Made by a program: the position numbers and the translations under genes. From positions 1 to 64,000 of the forward strand of contig CAZGFY010000005.1 of assembly GCA_964525015.1 (NCBI GenBank): a stretch of 64,000 nucleotides of DNA, given 5' to 3'. Shown here one piece after another: positions 43,757 to 52,460 of the stretch. Positions within the stretch are counted from its first letter, which is position 1. Each line of letters starts with the position of its first letter. The notes beneath the pieces were generated by a model. The model was not told where the DNA came from and made no database searches. It saw nothing but the letters and a program-made list of their open reading frames with translations. Origin of the DNA: RGIG3102 sp964525015. GTDB taxonomy: Bacteria; Bacillota; Clostridia; Oscillospirales; Ruminococcaceae.

Positions 43757-44848
43757 CTATTTTGCCTCCTTTTCCATTAATTCTATAAACTCATCGAATA
43801 AATATTCACTATCCTGTGGGCCTGGGGCACTTTCAGGGTGATATTGAACAGAGAAAATTCTATCTTTTTCGCATTTAACGCCTTCGGCTGTGTTATCTAA
43901 AATATTAATATGAGTTATTTCAAGGCCTGTACCCTCAACTGATTTTGGGTCAACTGCGTATGAGTGGTTTTGGCTAGTGATTTCAACTTTGCCATTTTTT
44001 AAATTTTTAACTGGGTGATTTGCACCTCTATGGCCAAATTTTAGTTTATAAGTTTTTGCACCATATGCAAGGGAAACCATTTGATGCCCAAGGCAGATAC
44101 CAAAAATCGGAAGCTGTCCTTTTAGCTCTTTAACTGTTTGTATAACTTCGGTTACATCTTCTGGATTACCAGGGCCGTTTGATAAAAACACACCATCTGG
44201 ACGCATAGCCATTATTGTTTTTGCATCTGTATTGTATGGCACTATGATAACATTACAGCCTTTTTTATTTAAACTTCTAATAATATTCAGCTTTATTCCG
44301 CAATCTATTGCCACAACATCGTATTTATGATTTGGTGTTCTTGAGTACCATATTTTTTTACAGCTCACTTTTTTTACAACATCAGATGGCACTGCATATT
44401 CTTTTATAGCTTTTAGTGCCTCTTCTACTGGAGTACTAGCATTTGTAATCATAACCTTTTGGCTACCTTCATTTCTAATAATCCTAGTTAATTTCCTTGT
44501 GTCTATTCCAGATATAGCAGGTATATTATTTTCTTCAAGCACTTCGCTTAAAGTTTTTGTGTATCTAAAGTTTGATGGGATATCATTATATTCTCTAGCA
44601 ATAAGCCCACCCATTGTTGGAACTCTTGTTTCATAATCATCCTCGTTCATACCGTAATTGCCGATTAAAGGATATGTCATACAAACCATCTGTCCTGTGT
44701 ATGATGGGTCGGATATAACTTCTTGATAGCCAACCATTGATGTGTTAAAAACGATTTCATTTATCGCATCAACATCGGCACCAAAGCCGTAGCCATACAT
44801 CTCCATTCCATTTTCAAGCACTATTTTTTTTGTGAATTCTTTTGCCAT
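43757..44848 (-). CDS. carA: Carbamoyl-phosphate synthase, small (glutaminase) subunit
   Basis: 363 residues. The N-terminal CPSase domain (DAINEIVFNTSMVGYQEVISDPSYTGQ) and the C-terminal class I glutamine amidotransferase with nucleophile Cys in FGICLGHQM and the His/Glu pair in VQYHPESAPGP. It supplies ammonia to CarB. It overlaps the end of pyrC by 28 bases and directly precedes carB, so the three are translationally linked. Confidence 0.97.
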   Translation of the reverse strand: MAKEFTKKIVLENGMEMYGYGFGADVDAINEIVFNTSMVGYQEVISDPSYTGQMVCMTYPLIGNYGMNEDDYETRVPTMGGLIAREYNDIPSNFRYTKTLSEVLEENNIPAISGIDTRKLTRIIRNEGSQKVMITNASTPVEEALKAIKEYAVPSDVVKKVSCKKIWYSRTPNHKYDVVAIDCGIKLNIIRSLNKKGCNVIIVPYNTDAKTIMAMRPDGVFLSNGPGNPEDVTEVIQTVKELKGQLPIFGICLGHQMVSLAYGAKTYKLKFGHRGANHPVKNLKNGKVEITSQNHSYAVDPKSVEGTGLEITHINILDNTAEGVKCEKDRIFSVQYHPESAPGPQDSEYLFDEFIELMEKEAK

Positions 44849-46101
44849 ACTATTTTTCCTCCTGCTATTGTTAACACAACATCTCCAGAAAGTTCTTTTC
44901 CTGTAAATGGTGTTGCAAATCCTTTTGATATAAAAGTTTCTGGGTCAACTATTTGTTTTGCATTTAAATCCAAAACTGCTAAATCTGCTGTGTCCCCTAT
45001 ATTAATTCCGCTTTTTAGCCCAAAAAGTGTTCTTGGTCTAATGCTCATTAAATCAATTAATTTTTCTAAACTTATATGATTTTTTAAAACCATATAAGTG
45101 TACATAGCACCAAAGCTATTTTCTATGCCAACTATTCCAAATGCACTGCCAGCTAAGCCTTTTTCTTTTTCTTCTTTCGAGTGTGGTGCGTGGTCAGTTG
45201 CGATAACTTCTATTGTGCCATCTATAACCCCTTCAATAAGTGCTTTTCTATCTTCATTACTTCTTATCGGTGGGTTCATTTTCCAAATTCCATCTTCTTT
45301 TAAATCCATATCAGAAAATGCTAGATAGTGTGGTGCTGTTTCGCAGGAAACTGGCAAGCCTTCAGCTTTTGCTTTTCTAACTAAATCTACTGTTTCCTTA
45401 GTTGAAATATGGCATATATGATATTTCACTCCAGTTTCTCTAACTAAGTTTATATCTCTTTCAACTTGCTTATATTCGCTTTGTGATGAAATTCCTTTGT
45501 GATTATTTTTTTTAGCGTATTCACCTTTATGGATATAGCCCCCATCTAACAGGCTCTCATCTTCGCAGTGTGCCACTATAAATTTATCTAAATCCTTAGC
45601 TTTGAGCATTGCCTCTTTCATCATCTCATCACTTTGAACGCCTTTTCCATCATCTGAAAAGCCTAAAACATCATTTGCAATTTCAGAAAAGTTTATAAGT
45701 TCTTTTCCTTTTTCTCCAATTGTTATCGCCCCATAAGGAATAACTGTTATAACTGCATCTTTTTTTATTGCATTCAGCTGAACTTGTAAATTTTCTTTAC
45801 TATCTGGCACTGGATTTAAATTCGGCATTGTTGCAACTAGGGTAAATCCTCCTTTTGCTGCTGCCTTTGAGCCAGTTTCAATTGTTTCTTTATACAAAAA
45901 ACCAGGCTCTCTGAAATGCACATGCACGTCAGCGAAGCCTGGGGAAATATAATAGTTTTCACAATCGATAATTTGAGTATTTTCTAAAGCGAAAATACCT
46001 TTTTCAATTTTTGAAATTAAACCGTTCTCGATTAACAAATCTGTTTTCACAAATTCATTATCAAGAAACACTTTAGCATTTTTTAGTAACACATTAGTCA
46101 T
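44821..46101 (-). CDS. pyrC: Dihydroorotase
   Basis: 426 residues of the long (type I) dihydroorotase, with the zinc-binding HVHFREPG, the carbamylated-lysine-type region and ATDHAPHSKEEK near residue 300. It cyclises carbamoyl aspartate to dihydroorotate. The start at 46101 (MTNVLLKNAK) has AGAAAGGAATT upstream; the frame extends to 46164 but without a ribosome site. A hairpin precedes the ribosome site (46121-46149). Confidence 0.95.
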   Translation of the reverse strand: MTNVLLKNAKVFLDNEFVKTDLLIENGLISKIEKGIFALENTQIIDCENYYISPGFADVHVHFREPGFLYKETIETGSKAAAKGGFTLVATMPNLNPVPDSKENLQVQLNAIKKDAVITVIPYGAITIGEKGKELINFSEIANDVLGFSDDGKGVQSDEMMKEAMLKAKDLDKFIVAHCEDESLLDGGYIHKGEYAKKNNHKGISSQSEYKQVERDINLVRETGVKYHICHISTKETVDLVRKAKAEGLPVSCETAPHYLAFSDMDLKEDGIWKMNPPIRSNEDRKALIEGVIDGTIEVIATDHAPHSKEEKEKGLAGSAFGIVGIENSFGAMYTYMVLKNHISLEKLIDLMSIRPRTLFGLKSGINIGDTADLAVLDLNAKQIVDPETFISKGFATPFTGKELSGDVVLTIAGGKIVWQKNSQKK

Positions 46102-46120
46102 TTGTAATTCCTTTCTATCA

Positions 46121-46149
46121 AAGGCGACACACCAAAAGCATATCACCTT
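46121..46149 (-). promoter_or_regulatory. Hairpin just before the pyrC ribosome site
   Basis: AAGGUGAUAUG and UGUGUCGCCUU pair over 11 positions (several G-U) around a CUUUUGG-like loop in the 217-base pyrB-pyrC gap. It may influence pyrC translation or mRNA processing; evidence is only the fold. Confidence 0.3.
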
Positions 46150-46318
46150 ATTTTTCACACACACGCAAATAAATAGAGTAAATATTTTTCATTACAATAT
46201 ATTATATAATTTTTTCACTGCCTTTTGTTTAATAAACTATAAACTTTAACAAAAAAATCACACACGATTTTAATTTTCCTTTAAAAAACACACTTTTATA
46301 AAAGAAGTTTTGAATTTA

Positions 46319-47185
46319 TTATCTTAAAGCTCTTTCGATAACGGCCATTCTCACATAAACGCCGTTTTCCATTTGTTTGAAAATCCTAGATTTTTCACAC
46401 TCCACAACATCATCGTTTATTTCAACATTTCTATTAAATGGAGCTGGGTGCATTATAATGGCATTCTCTTTCATTTCTTTAACTCTTTTTGAGTTAAGGC
46501 CAAACTGCTTATTATAATCTTCCTTACTTATAACCATATCACCAGCTAATCTCTCGTGCTGAATTCGAAGTAGCATTATAACGTCCATTGTTTTTACTGC
46601 TGTATCAAAATCGATATACTCATATGTATCTTCTTTAAATTCCTCAGGCCCTGACACAAACACCTGCATACCAAGGCGTTTCATAACCTTTAAATTAGTG
46701 TGCGCAACCCTTGAATGCGCTATATCCCCAACTATGCAAACTTTTAATCCTTCAAAAGAAGAAAAGCTTTGCTTAATCGTTAATAGGTCTAAAAGGCTTT
46801 GCGTTGGATGATTTCCAGTTCCATCGCCGCCTGAGAGAATTGGCATATTAATGCCTTCTAACTCTTTATAATACTCATTTTCGCTATGGCGAATTATCGC
46901 TGCATCGCAGCCGATAGCCTCAAAACATTTAACAGTATCATAAAAAGTTTCGCCTTTTTTTAAAGAGGAGCTTTCTGCATTAAAAGGCAGGATTTGCCCA
47001 CCAAGGCGCATAACTGCAACTGAAAATGAATTCATTGTTCGAGTGCTTGGCTCAAAAAAAAGGCTGGCTATAACCTTACCGTTTGCCACCTCACTTTTAG
47101 CCCCAGTGCTAAACTGCTGAGCTCTATTTAATATTTCATTAATTTCATCAGTTGAAAGGCTGTCTAGTTCAAATAAATTTCTCAT
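46319..47185 (-). CDS. pyrB: Aspartate carbamoyltransferase, catalytic subunit
   Basis: 288 residues. Carbamoyl-phosphate site FFEPSTRTMNSF, HRHENE-like RHSENEYYK and HPTQSLLDLLTI. It makes carbamoyl aspartate. No regulatory subunit gene (pyrI) is adjacent. It is the first gene of the pyrimidine run; a 217-base gap separates it from pyrC, longer than other gaps in the operon except carB-pyrK. Confidence 0.95.
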   Translation of the reverse strand: MRNLFELDSLSTDEINEILNRAQQFSTGAKSEVANGKVIASLFFEPSTRTMNSFSVAVMRLGGQILPFNAESSSLKKGETFYDTVKCFEAIGCDAAIIRHSENEYYKELEGINMPILSGGDGTGNHPTQSLLDLLTIKQSFSSFEGLKVCIVGDIAHSRVAHTNLKVMKRLGMQVFVSGPEEFKEDTYEYIDFDTAVKTMDVIMLLRIQHERLAGDMVISKEDYNKQFGLNSKRVKEMKENAIIMHPAPFNRNVEINDDVVECEKSRIFKQMENGVYVRMAVIERALR

Positions 47186-47308
47186 TTTAATACCTTCCTC
47201 TCTTATTTATAATAGCTTAAAAACTATCGCTTATAAATTCTAGAGCTATTTAAACCCCAAAATTTACAATATTATATCAGTTTTTAGAAAAAAAAGCAAG
47301 CACTTTTT

Positions 47309-47983
47309 TTAATTTTCTATCTGCCAATTTATTTCTTTTTTATTATTCTCTTTTAAAAATTTATTAGCTAGTAGAAAATGATTGTTATTAAAAAATCCAC
47401 GATAGGAAGATAGTGGGCTTGGGTGTGGGGACGTTAGCACTAAATGGCTTTTATTTTTAATTATTTTTTGTTTTTTAATGGCGTGTGAGCCCCATAGGAT
47501 AAAAACTATATTATCCCTTTTTTCATCTATTTTTTTAATAACTTCATCAGTAAATTTTTCCCAGCCAATATTTTTATGGCTGGCTGGTGCATTTTTTTCA
47601 ACGGTTAGCGAAGTGTTTAATAATAAAACTCCTTGATTTGCCCAAGAAGATAAATCCCCAAAATCTTTTGGCATACTAATATTAAATTCCGTTTCGATTT
47701 CTTTATATATATTTTTTAAAGACGGCGGTAGCTTTATCCCTTTTTGCACTGAAAATGAAAGCCCGTGAGCTTCGTTTTCATTGTGATATGGGTCTTGGCC
47801 TAGGATAACAATTTTAATATCATTAAAATCTGTTAGATTAAAAGCTGTGAATAAATCATCAAACTTTGGATATATAGTTTTAGTTTTGTATTCTTCTAAA
47901 ACTTTATTATACAAATCTTTCATATAATCTTTATTTAAATCATATTTTAGAATTTCGCCCCAATTATTATTAAATACAAACAT
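47309..47983 (-). CDS. ung: Uracil-DNA glycosylase (family 1)
   Basis: 224 residues. Catalytic motif KIVILGQDPYHNENEAHG and the DNA-minor-groove HPSPLSSYRGF loop are intact. It removes uracil from DNA. The start is the ATG at 47983, whose A is also the last base of the upstream TAA (TAATG), so translation is coupled to glpP. A TTG further upstream is possible but would lie deep in glpP. Confidence 0.95.
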   Translation of the reverse strand: MFVFNNNWGEILKYDLNKDYMKDLYNKVLEEYKTKTIYPKFDDLFTAFNLTDFNDIKIVILGQDPYHNENEAHGLSFSVQKGIKLPPSLKNIYKEIETEFNISMPKDFGDLSSWANQGVLLLNTSLTVEKNAPASHKNIGWEKFTDEVIKKIDEKRDNIVFILWGSHAIKKQKIIKNKSHLVLTSPHPSPLSSYRGFFNNNHFLLANKFLKENNKKEINWQIEN

Positions 47984-48540
47984 TATAAATACCAAATCTT
48001 TCTATTAGAAGTAGACACTGCAACAGCCCCAGAAGATAAAATCGAAGTCACTTCGCTTTTTTCGCTTACAAGCCCACCTGCTATAATTTTTGTGTTTTTA
48101 TTTTCTGATAGAGTTTTTATAACTTTTGGCATTATTCCAGGGAGAATTTCGATAAAATCAGCTTTGGTTTCTCTTATTTGATTTAATGAGTTTGATAAGG
48201 CTAGCGAATCTAAAATAAACAACCTTTGAACGGATATAAATCCTAGTTCTTTTGCTTTTTTTATAAGGCTAGGCTTTGTTGAAATAATTCCTTTTGCGCA
48301 GGTGTTTTCTTTTATATATTCAATGGCTATATCTCTATTTGAAAGCCCTTCGATTAAATCTAAGTGCACAAAAGGGATTTTTTTAGAATTTTCAATCTCT
48401 TTTGTTATGCTAGAAATATTTAAAATATTCCCATATAAAACAAATATAATTTGAACTGGAGATTTTAAAACTTCTTTTAAATCTTCATTTGATTTCACTG
48501 CCCCAACTATCGGGCAATCATATAAAATATCACTTATCAT
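47983..48540 (-). CDS. glpP: GlpP-like glycerol-3-phosphate-responsive antiterminator
   Basis: 185 residues, a small TIM-barrel-like protein: DILYDCPIVGAVKSNEDLKEVLKSPVQIIFVLYGNI, PFVHLDLIEGLSNRDIAIEYI, GIISTKPSLIKKAKELG, and EILPGIMPKVI near the end are clear GlpP features. In Bacillus GlpP with glycerol-3-phosphate allows read-through of glp leader terminators. No glpF, glpK or glpD is in the window, and the gene is coupled to ung instead, so its target is distant or its role changed. Confidence 0.85.
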   Translation of the reverse strand: MISDILYDCPIVGAVKSNEDLKEVLKSPVQIIFVLYGNILNISSITKEIENSKKIPFVHLDLIEGLSNRDIAIEYIKENTCAKGIISTKPSLIKKAKELGFISVQRLFILDSLALSNSLNQIRETKADFIEILPGIMPKVIKTLSENKNTKIIAGGLVSEKSEVTSILSSGAVAVSTSNRKIWYL

Positions 48541-48620
48541 CAGCCATTTTCCTTAACTTTAATTATTATAAATATATTATCATACTTTATCTATTTTTAC
48601 AATGAAAATCAAATTTCATT

Positions 48621-49361
48621 TTATTTTATAAAAACCAAGGTTTCTTCATCTGATTTTTCTTTTGAATAAAAAAATCCTTGCCCTTTAAAATCTTTTACCT
48701 TTTCTATATCTTTTATATTATTCTCAGCTAAAAATCTCACCATTTCCCCCCTTGCCATCTTACAAAGAGTTGCTTTTTGAATAAGTTTATCCCCTTTAAT
48801 TTCGCAAAAATTAACTGTTATAAATTTCTTATTTTTATCTAAATGTTTTTTAACTGCTTTTGAATACTCTTCGCTTGCAAGATTCAGGATAATGTCGGTG
48901 TCTTTTTGTATGTATTTTGCTATATCTTCACCCCAAAACTGATACAAATCTTTATTTTTAGCTATCTTTAATTTTGCTCCCATTTCAAGGCGATACGGCA
49001 CAACCCCACAAAAGGCTGATAATGCGCCGTACATTCCAGATAAAATATATAGATTTTCATTTAAATAATTAAACTGCGAATTTTCAAAAACGCTCGCTGC
49101 CATATATTTATACTGTATTCCTTCATATGCAAGAATAGCTGGCGTTAGATTTTCATTTAATTTTGAGCTATGTAACCTGTGATAATTAAGTTTTGCTATA
49201 TCATCATTACAGCCCCAGATTTTTTTAATTTCTATAAACGATAATTTTATTAAATTTTCCTTTATTTCTTCTGCTTTATTTATAAAATATGGAGTTTTAA
49301 TATAATCTAGGGTATCTGTGTCAATCTGCATTTTTTTAGCAGGTGAAATTATTATTTTCAT
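48621..49361 (-). CDS. yaaA: YaaA family peroxide-stress protein
   Basis: 246 residues. The start MKIIISPAKKMQ, AILAYEGIQYKYMA, LSGMYGALSAFCGVVPYRLEMGAKL and LNLASEEYSKAVK are the YaaA (DUF328) signature. In E. coli YaaA limits Fenton-type damage during peroxide stress and binds DNA. Single gene with its own ribosome site. Confidence 0.93.
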   Translation of the reverse strand: MKIIISPAKKMQIDTDTLDYIKTPYFINKAEEIKENLIKLSFIEIKKIWGCNDDIAKLNYHRLHSSKLNENLTPAILAYEGIQYKYMAASVFENSQFNYLNENLYILSGMYGALSAFCGVVPYRLEMGAKLKIAKNKDLYQFWGEDIAKYIQKDTDIILNLASEEYSKAVKKHLDKNKKFITVNFCEIKGDKLIQKATLCKMARGEMVRFLAENNIKDIEKVKDFKGQGFFYSKEKSDEETLVFIK

Positions 49362-49387
49362 TTTAATCCTTCTTCTCTTTTATACAC

Positions 49388-49426
49388 TTTATAAAACCAC
49401 CCAATAAAAAATGGGTGGTTTTACAT
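49388..49426 (-). terminator. Terminator between the GNAT gene and yaaA
   Basis: Stem AAACCACCCA with TGGGTGGTTT around an A-rich loop, U-tract on the minus strand. Confidence 0.8.
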
Positions 49427-49443
49427 TTAATATTATTAGTCTT

Positions 49444-49466
49444 ATTCGAATTATCTGAGTAATGCT
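49444..49466. repeat. Short dispersed repeat, copy B1
   Basis: ATTCGAATTATCTGAGTAA and following bases match the reverse strand of 19737-19760 (about 20 of 23). Confidence 0.4.
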
Positions 49467-49523
49467 TTCGCCTTATAAGTGAATTTAACGCAGTTTTAGG
49501 AAAAAATCATCCGATTTTAGGCG

Positions 49524-49547
49524 GTTTGGATTATGTGAGTAAGGCTA
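49524..49547. repeat. Short dispersed repeat, copy B2, overlapping the GNAT stop
   Basis: Matches the reverse strand of 19737-19760 at 22 of 24 positions. On the minus strand it begins with the TAG stop of the GNAT gene. Copies B1 and B2 are in the same orientation, 80 bases apart. Confidence 0.5.
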
Positions 49548-50135
49548 AATTAATTTCATTAAATAATTTGTCATAACAGTATTTGGAATAGTAGTTTCGC
49601 TAACTAATTTATACCCTATTTTTTGATATAATTTTGTCCCTTCTTTTGAATGAGTTTCTAAAAAGCAAGGACGACGAGTGCGTTTTGTTATATTTGCGCC
49701 ATATTTTAAAAGCGCTGTCCCATATCCTTTTTGCTGAAATTCTTTTGCTACGCAAATTAAAGACAGCATCCAGTATTCATTATCCTTTATTACAATATCC
49801 CTTGTTGTATTTTTATACTGAACATATTCTAAAAATCTTTCTTTCTCCTCTTTAGTTAAATGAAGATTTAAAAAAGCTGAATCAATAGCTGAAAAAACAT
49901 CTTTTTTAAAAGAAGAGTTAACCCAAACAGAAACAGCTTTTGCATTATCTGTTATATAAACTTTTCCGTATCTAATCCCTTCTTTTAATGTGTTTTTCAT
50001 TAAAACATCTAAAAAGTTTTTTCTTCTTTTTTCTTCTTTAATTATAAATGAGAATATCTCTGTATCTAAAAATGAGTCCACCATAAAATCTTTAACTTTG
50101 TTAATCTCGCTAGTTTCAATTTCTCTTATAATCAT
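49545..50135 (-). CDS. GNAT family N-acetyltransferase
   Basis: 196 residues. The acetyl-CoA loop QFQQKGYGTALLKYG (R/QxxGxG/A) lies near residues 135-150 and the C-terminal CFLETHSKEGTKLYQKIGYKLV is typical of motif B. The substrate is unknown. A single gene ending in TAG that coincides with a dispersed repeat; a terminator lies downstream. Confidence 0.88.
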   Translation of the reverse strand: MIIREIETSEINKVKDFMVDSFLDTEIFSFIIKEEKRRKNFLDVLMKNTLKEGIRYGKVYITDNAKAVSVWVNSSFKKDVFSAIDSAFLNLHLTKEEKERFLEYVQYKNTTRDIVIKDNEYWMLSLICVAKEFQQKGYGTALLKYGANITKRTRRPCFLETHSKEGTKLYQKIGYKLVSETTIPNTVMTNYLMKLI

Positions 50136-50212
50136 AAAATATCCCCCATATCATTTTCTTATGAATAAATTATAGCACATTATATTATTTTTAAGCAAGT
50201 AAAAGGCTTTAT

Positions 50213-50686
50213 TTATATCTCTTTATGATAAAAATTAGGCTTTTCGTTTGAAAAATCTATTACACCATAACAGCTAAATGGGTTATTTGAAGGAATAACG
50301 CTCCCAGGACAGAACATATATAACCCATCATAAAATTCAAAATACTGGCTGTGCGTGTGACCGTATAATGCAATATCATATCCGTTTGCTATACATTCTT
50401 TTCTAAGTGGAAGAAGGCTCATTTTAACGTGGTATCCATCTCCATGACATAAAAACACCTTATAGTTTTTAATATATAAAACATCAGACGTTTTTATAGA
50501 TTTATTCGTATCCACATTTCCTGCAACATAATTAATATTCAAATGTGGCATTTCAGCTTTTAACACTAAAATATCTTTTATTCCATCGCCTAAAAAAATA
50601 ATATCTTTAATATCATTTTCTTTTTCAATTATTCTTCTTAGATAATTTATAGTTCCGTGAGTATCACTAACTATTAGATATTTCAT
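50213..50686 (-). CDS. YfcE/MJ0936-like metallophosphoesterase
   Basis: 157 residues with all metal-binding blocks of the small calcineurin-like group: SDTHG, FLGDG, AGNVD, LCHGDGY and GHTHS. These enzymes hydrolyse phosphodiesters such as bis-pNPP in vitro; the physiological substrate is unknown. It is 21 bases downstream of rsmI and likely part of the same transcription unit with the TrmN6-like gene. Confidence 0.9.
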   Translation of the reverse strand: MKYLIVSDTHGTINYLRRIIEKENDIKDIIFLGDGIKDILVLKAEMPHLNINYVAGNVDTNKSIKTSDVLYIKNYKVFLCHGDGYHVKMSLLPLRKECIANGYDIALYGHTHSQYFEFYDGLYMFCPGSVIPSNNPFSCYGVIDFSNEKPNFYHKEI

Positions 50687-50707
50687 TTACACAACCATTC
50701 CTTACTC

Positions 50708-51571
50708 TTAGTTTGAATTTGTTTCTTCATTATTTTTAAATTCTTGTGCTAATTTATAAACCATACTTTTTGAAAAAGAAGTTTTTGCACTAATTTTTTT
50801 TGCTGATTCACTTAAAGATAAGTTTTCAGTTTTTGAAAGCTCTAAACATTCAAAAGCTAGCTCTTCAATTGTTTTTTCTTTTTCTTCTTTTATAGTTTTA
50901 TCCCCTTCAACAACTAATACAAATTCCCCTTTTGGGTTGTTTTGATTGTAGTAGTTGTAAGCATCTATCATTGAATAAATCTTAACTTCTTCGTGAAGTT
51001 TTGTTAGCTGTCTTGCTATGGTTATACTTCTATTTTCTCCAAAATAATCGCAGAAATCTTTTAGTGTTTGCAATAATTTATGCGGTGCCTCATAAAAAAT
51101 CATCGTACGCTTTTCATCTTTTAAAAATTCTAAATGCTCTCGCCTTTGTTTTTTAGATGTTGAAACAAAGCCTTCAAAGCAAAATCTGCCTGTTTCTTGC
51201 CCTGAAACAGACAGTGCCGTTATCACAGCAGATGCACCTGGAATTGGTATAATCGTTATATTATTCTCGTGAGCCTGCTTTACTAAAACTTCACCTGGGT
51301 CGCTAATACAAGGAGTTCCTGCATCGCTACAAACAGCACAGCTCTCGCCATCTAATATCCTTTTAATTATGTAATCACCCTTTGATTTTAAATTATGTTC
51401 ATAATAGCTTATCATCGGCTTTTTAATATCTAAGTGATTTAATAATTTAACAGTAACCCTTGTGTCTTCTGCAGCAATAAAATCAACCTCATTAAAAACT
51501 TCTATCATTCTTTTGGTTATATCCGATAAATTCCCTATCGGAGTTGCCACAATGTATAATTTACCTGCCAT
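50708..51571 (-). CDS. rsmI: 16S rRNA (cytidine-1402 2'-O)-methyltransferase
   Basis: 287 residues. TPIGNLSDIT, EDTRVTVKLL, CSDAGTPCISDPGEVLV and GRFCFEGF are the RsmI (tetrapyrrole-methylase-like) motifs; the C-terminal about 45 residues form the small helical domain of the family. It methylates C1402 in the ribosomal decoding centre. It follows the TrmN6-like methyltransferase by 15 bases. Confidence 0.94.
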   Translation of the reverse strand: MAGKLYIVATPIGNLSDITKRMIEVFNEVDFIAAEDTRVTVKLLNHLDIKKPMISYYEHNLKSKGDYIIKRILDGESCAVCSDAGTPCISDPGEVLVKQAHENNITIIPIPGASAVITALSVSGQETGRFCFEGFVSTSKKQRREHLEFLKDEKRTMIFYEAPHKLLQTLKDFCDYFGENRSITIARQLTKLHEEVKIYSMIDAYNYYNQNNPKGEFVLVVEGDKTIKEEKEKTIEELAFECLELSKTENLSLSESAKKISAKTSFSKSMVYKLAQEFKNNEETNSN

Positions 51572-51586
51572 TTGTATTCTTCTTTC

Positions 51587-52288
51587 TTATATTTTATTAT
51601 ATATTTTTAAAATTTCTCTAGTAAGGCTTCCGTCTTCATTTTCCATTATTAAATCAGGCAACACCTTTAGCCCAACGCCTGCATTTTTTCTAGCATCTAT
51701 TAAAACAAGCCACGGCAAAGGGCTATTCTTTCTATGTCTAACAAATCTAATTCTTTTCACTTCTAATCTATTCACTTTAAAATCATAAATTATTTGAGCT
51801 AAATTATCCGGTCTTTGGCAGATACACAGCCTACCTTTGTCTTTTAAAAGGGCAAATGCAGCCTTTGCCACATCAAAATCCGTTAACGATATTTGATGGC
51901 GAAAACTTGCCTTTTTCTCATTGTCTTTTGGCTTTCCTGAAGTAAAATATGGTGGATTACAAGTTATAACATCAAATTGAATATCTGTTTTAAATTCTCT
52001 TATATCAGCATTTATAGCATATAAATTTTCAATTTTATTTTCCTTTATTGATAAATTCAATAGCTCTGTTCCCTCTTTATCAATTTCAAGCCCATACGCC
52101 TTTCCCTTATGCCCGTTATCCTTCCATCTTAGTGGAATTATTCCGCACCCTGTGCCAATATCAAGTGCTGTTTGGGCATATTTCAAATCGCAAAAATCGC
52201 TTAAGAGAAATGCATCTGTTCCAAAGCGATGAGTTTCATTTATTAAAACAGCTGTGCCATTACTTAAATATTCTTTTTGATATTCCAT
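51587..52288 (-). CDS. TrmN6-like N6-adenine methyltransferase (tRNA1Val type)
   Basis: 233 residues. SAM motif ALDIGTGCGIIPL and catalytic NPPYFTSG at about 125, with the N-terminal FGTDAFLLSDF, are characteristic of the YfiC/TrmN6 group that modifies A37 of tRNA1(Val). In Gram-positives the gene is usually next to rsmI, as here. The precise substrate is inferred. Confidence 0.88.
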   Translation of the reverse strand: MEYQKEYLSNGTAVLINETHRFGTDAFLLSDFCDLKYAQTALDIGTGCGIIPLRWKDNGHKGKAYGLEIDKEGTELLNLSIKENKIENLYAINADIREFKTDIQFDVITCNPPYFTSGKPKDNEKKASFRHQISLTDFDVAKAAFALLKDKGRLCICQRPDNLAQIIYDFKVNRLEVKRIRFVRHRKNSPLPWLVLIDARKNAGVGLKVLPDLIMENEDGSLTREILKIYNKI

Positions 52289-52316
52289 TTTACAGCTATT
52301 CCTTTCTTTATATTTT

Positions 52317-52353
52317 AAAAAACACGGATAGTAGTTTCTATCCGTATTTTTAA
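52317..52353. terminator. Hairpin before the TrmN6-like gene, likely terminator of the Rnf-like operon
   Basis: AAAAACACGGATAG and CTATCCGTATTTTT form a stem with one mismatch. Located between the end of the 52461 gene and the next minus-strand gene. Confidence 0.75.
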
Positions 52354-52460
52354 GCGTAATATAAATAGTATTGTAATATTTTTTGTTATTGCATGGTAAT
52401 ATTAATATAATCTTTTTATCAAAAAAGAATTTGTGTTTACATTATAAAATATAGTATCAA

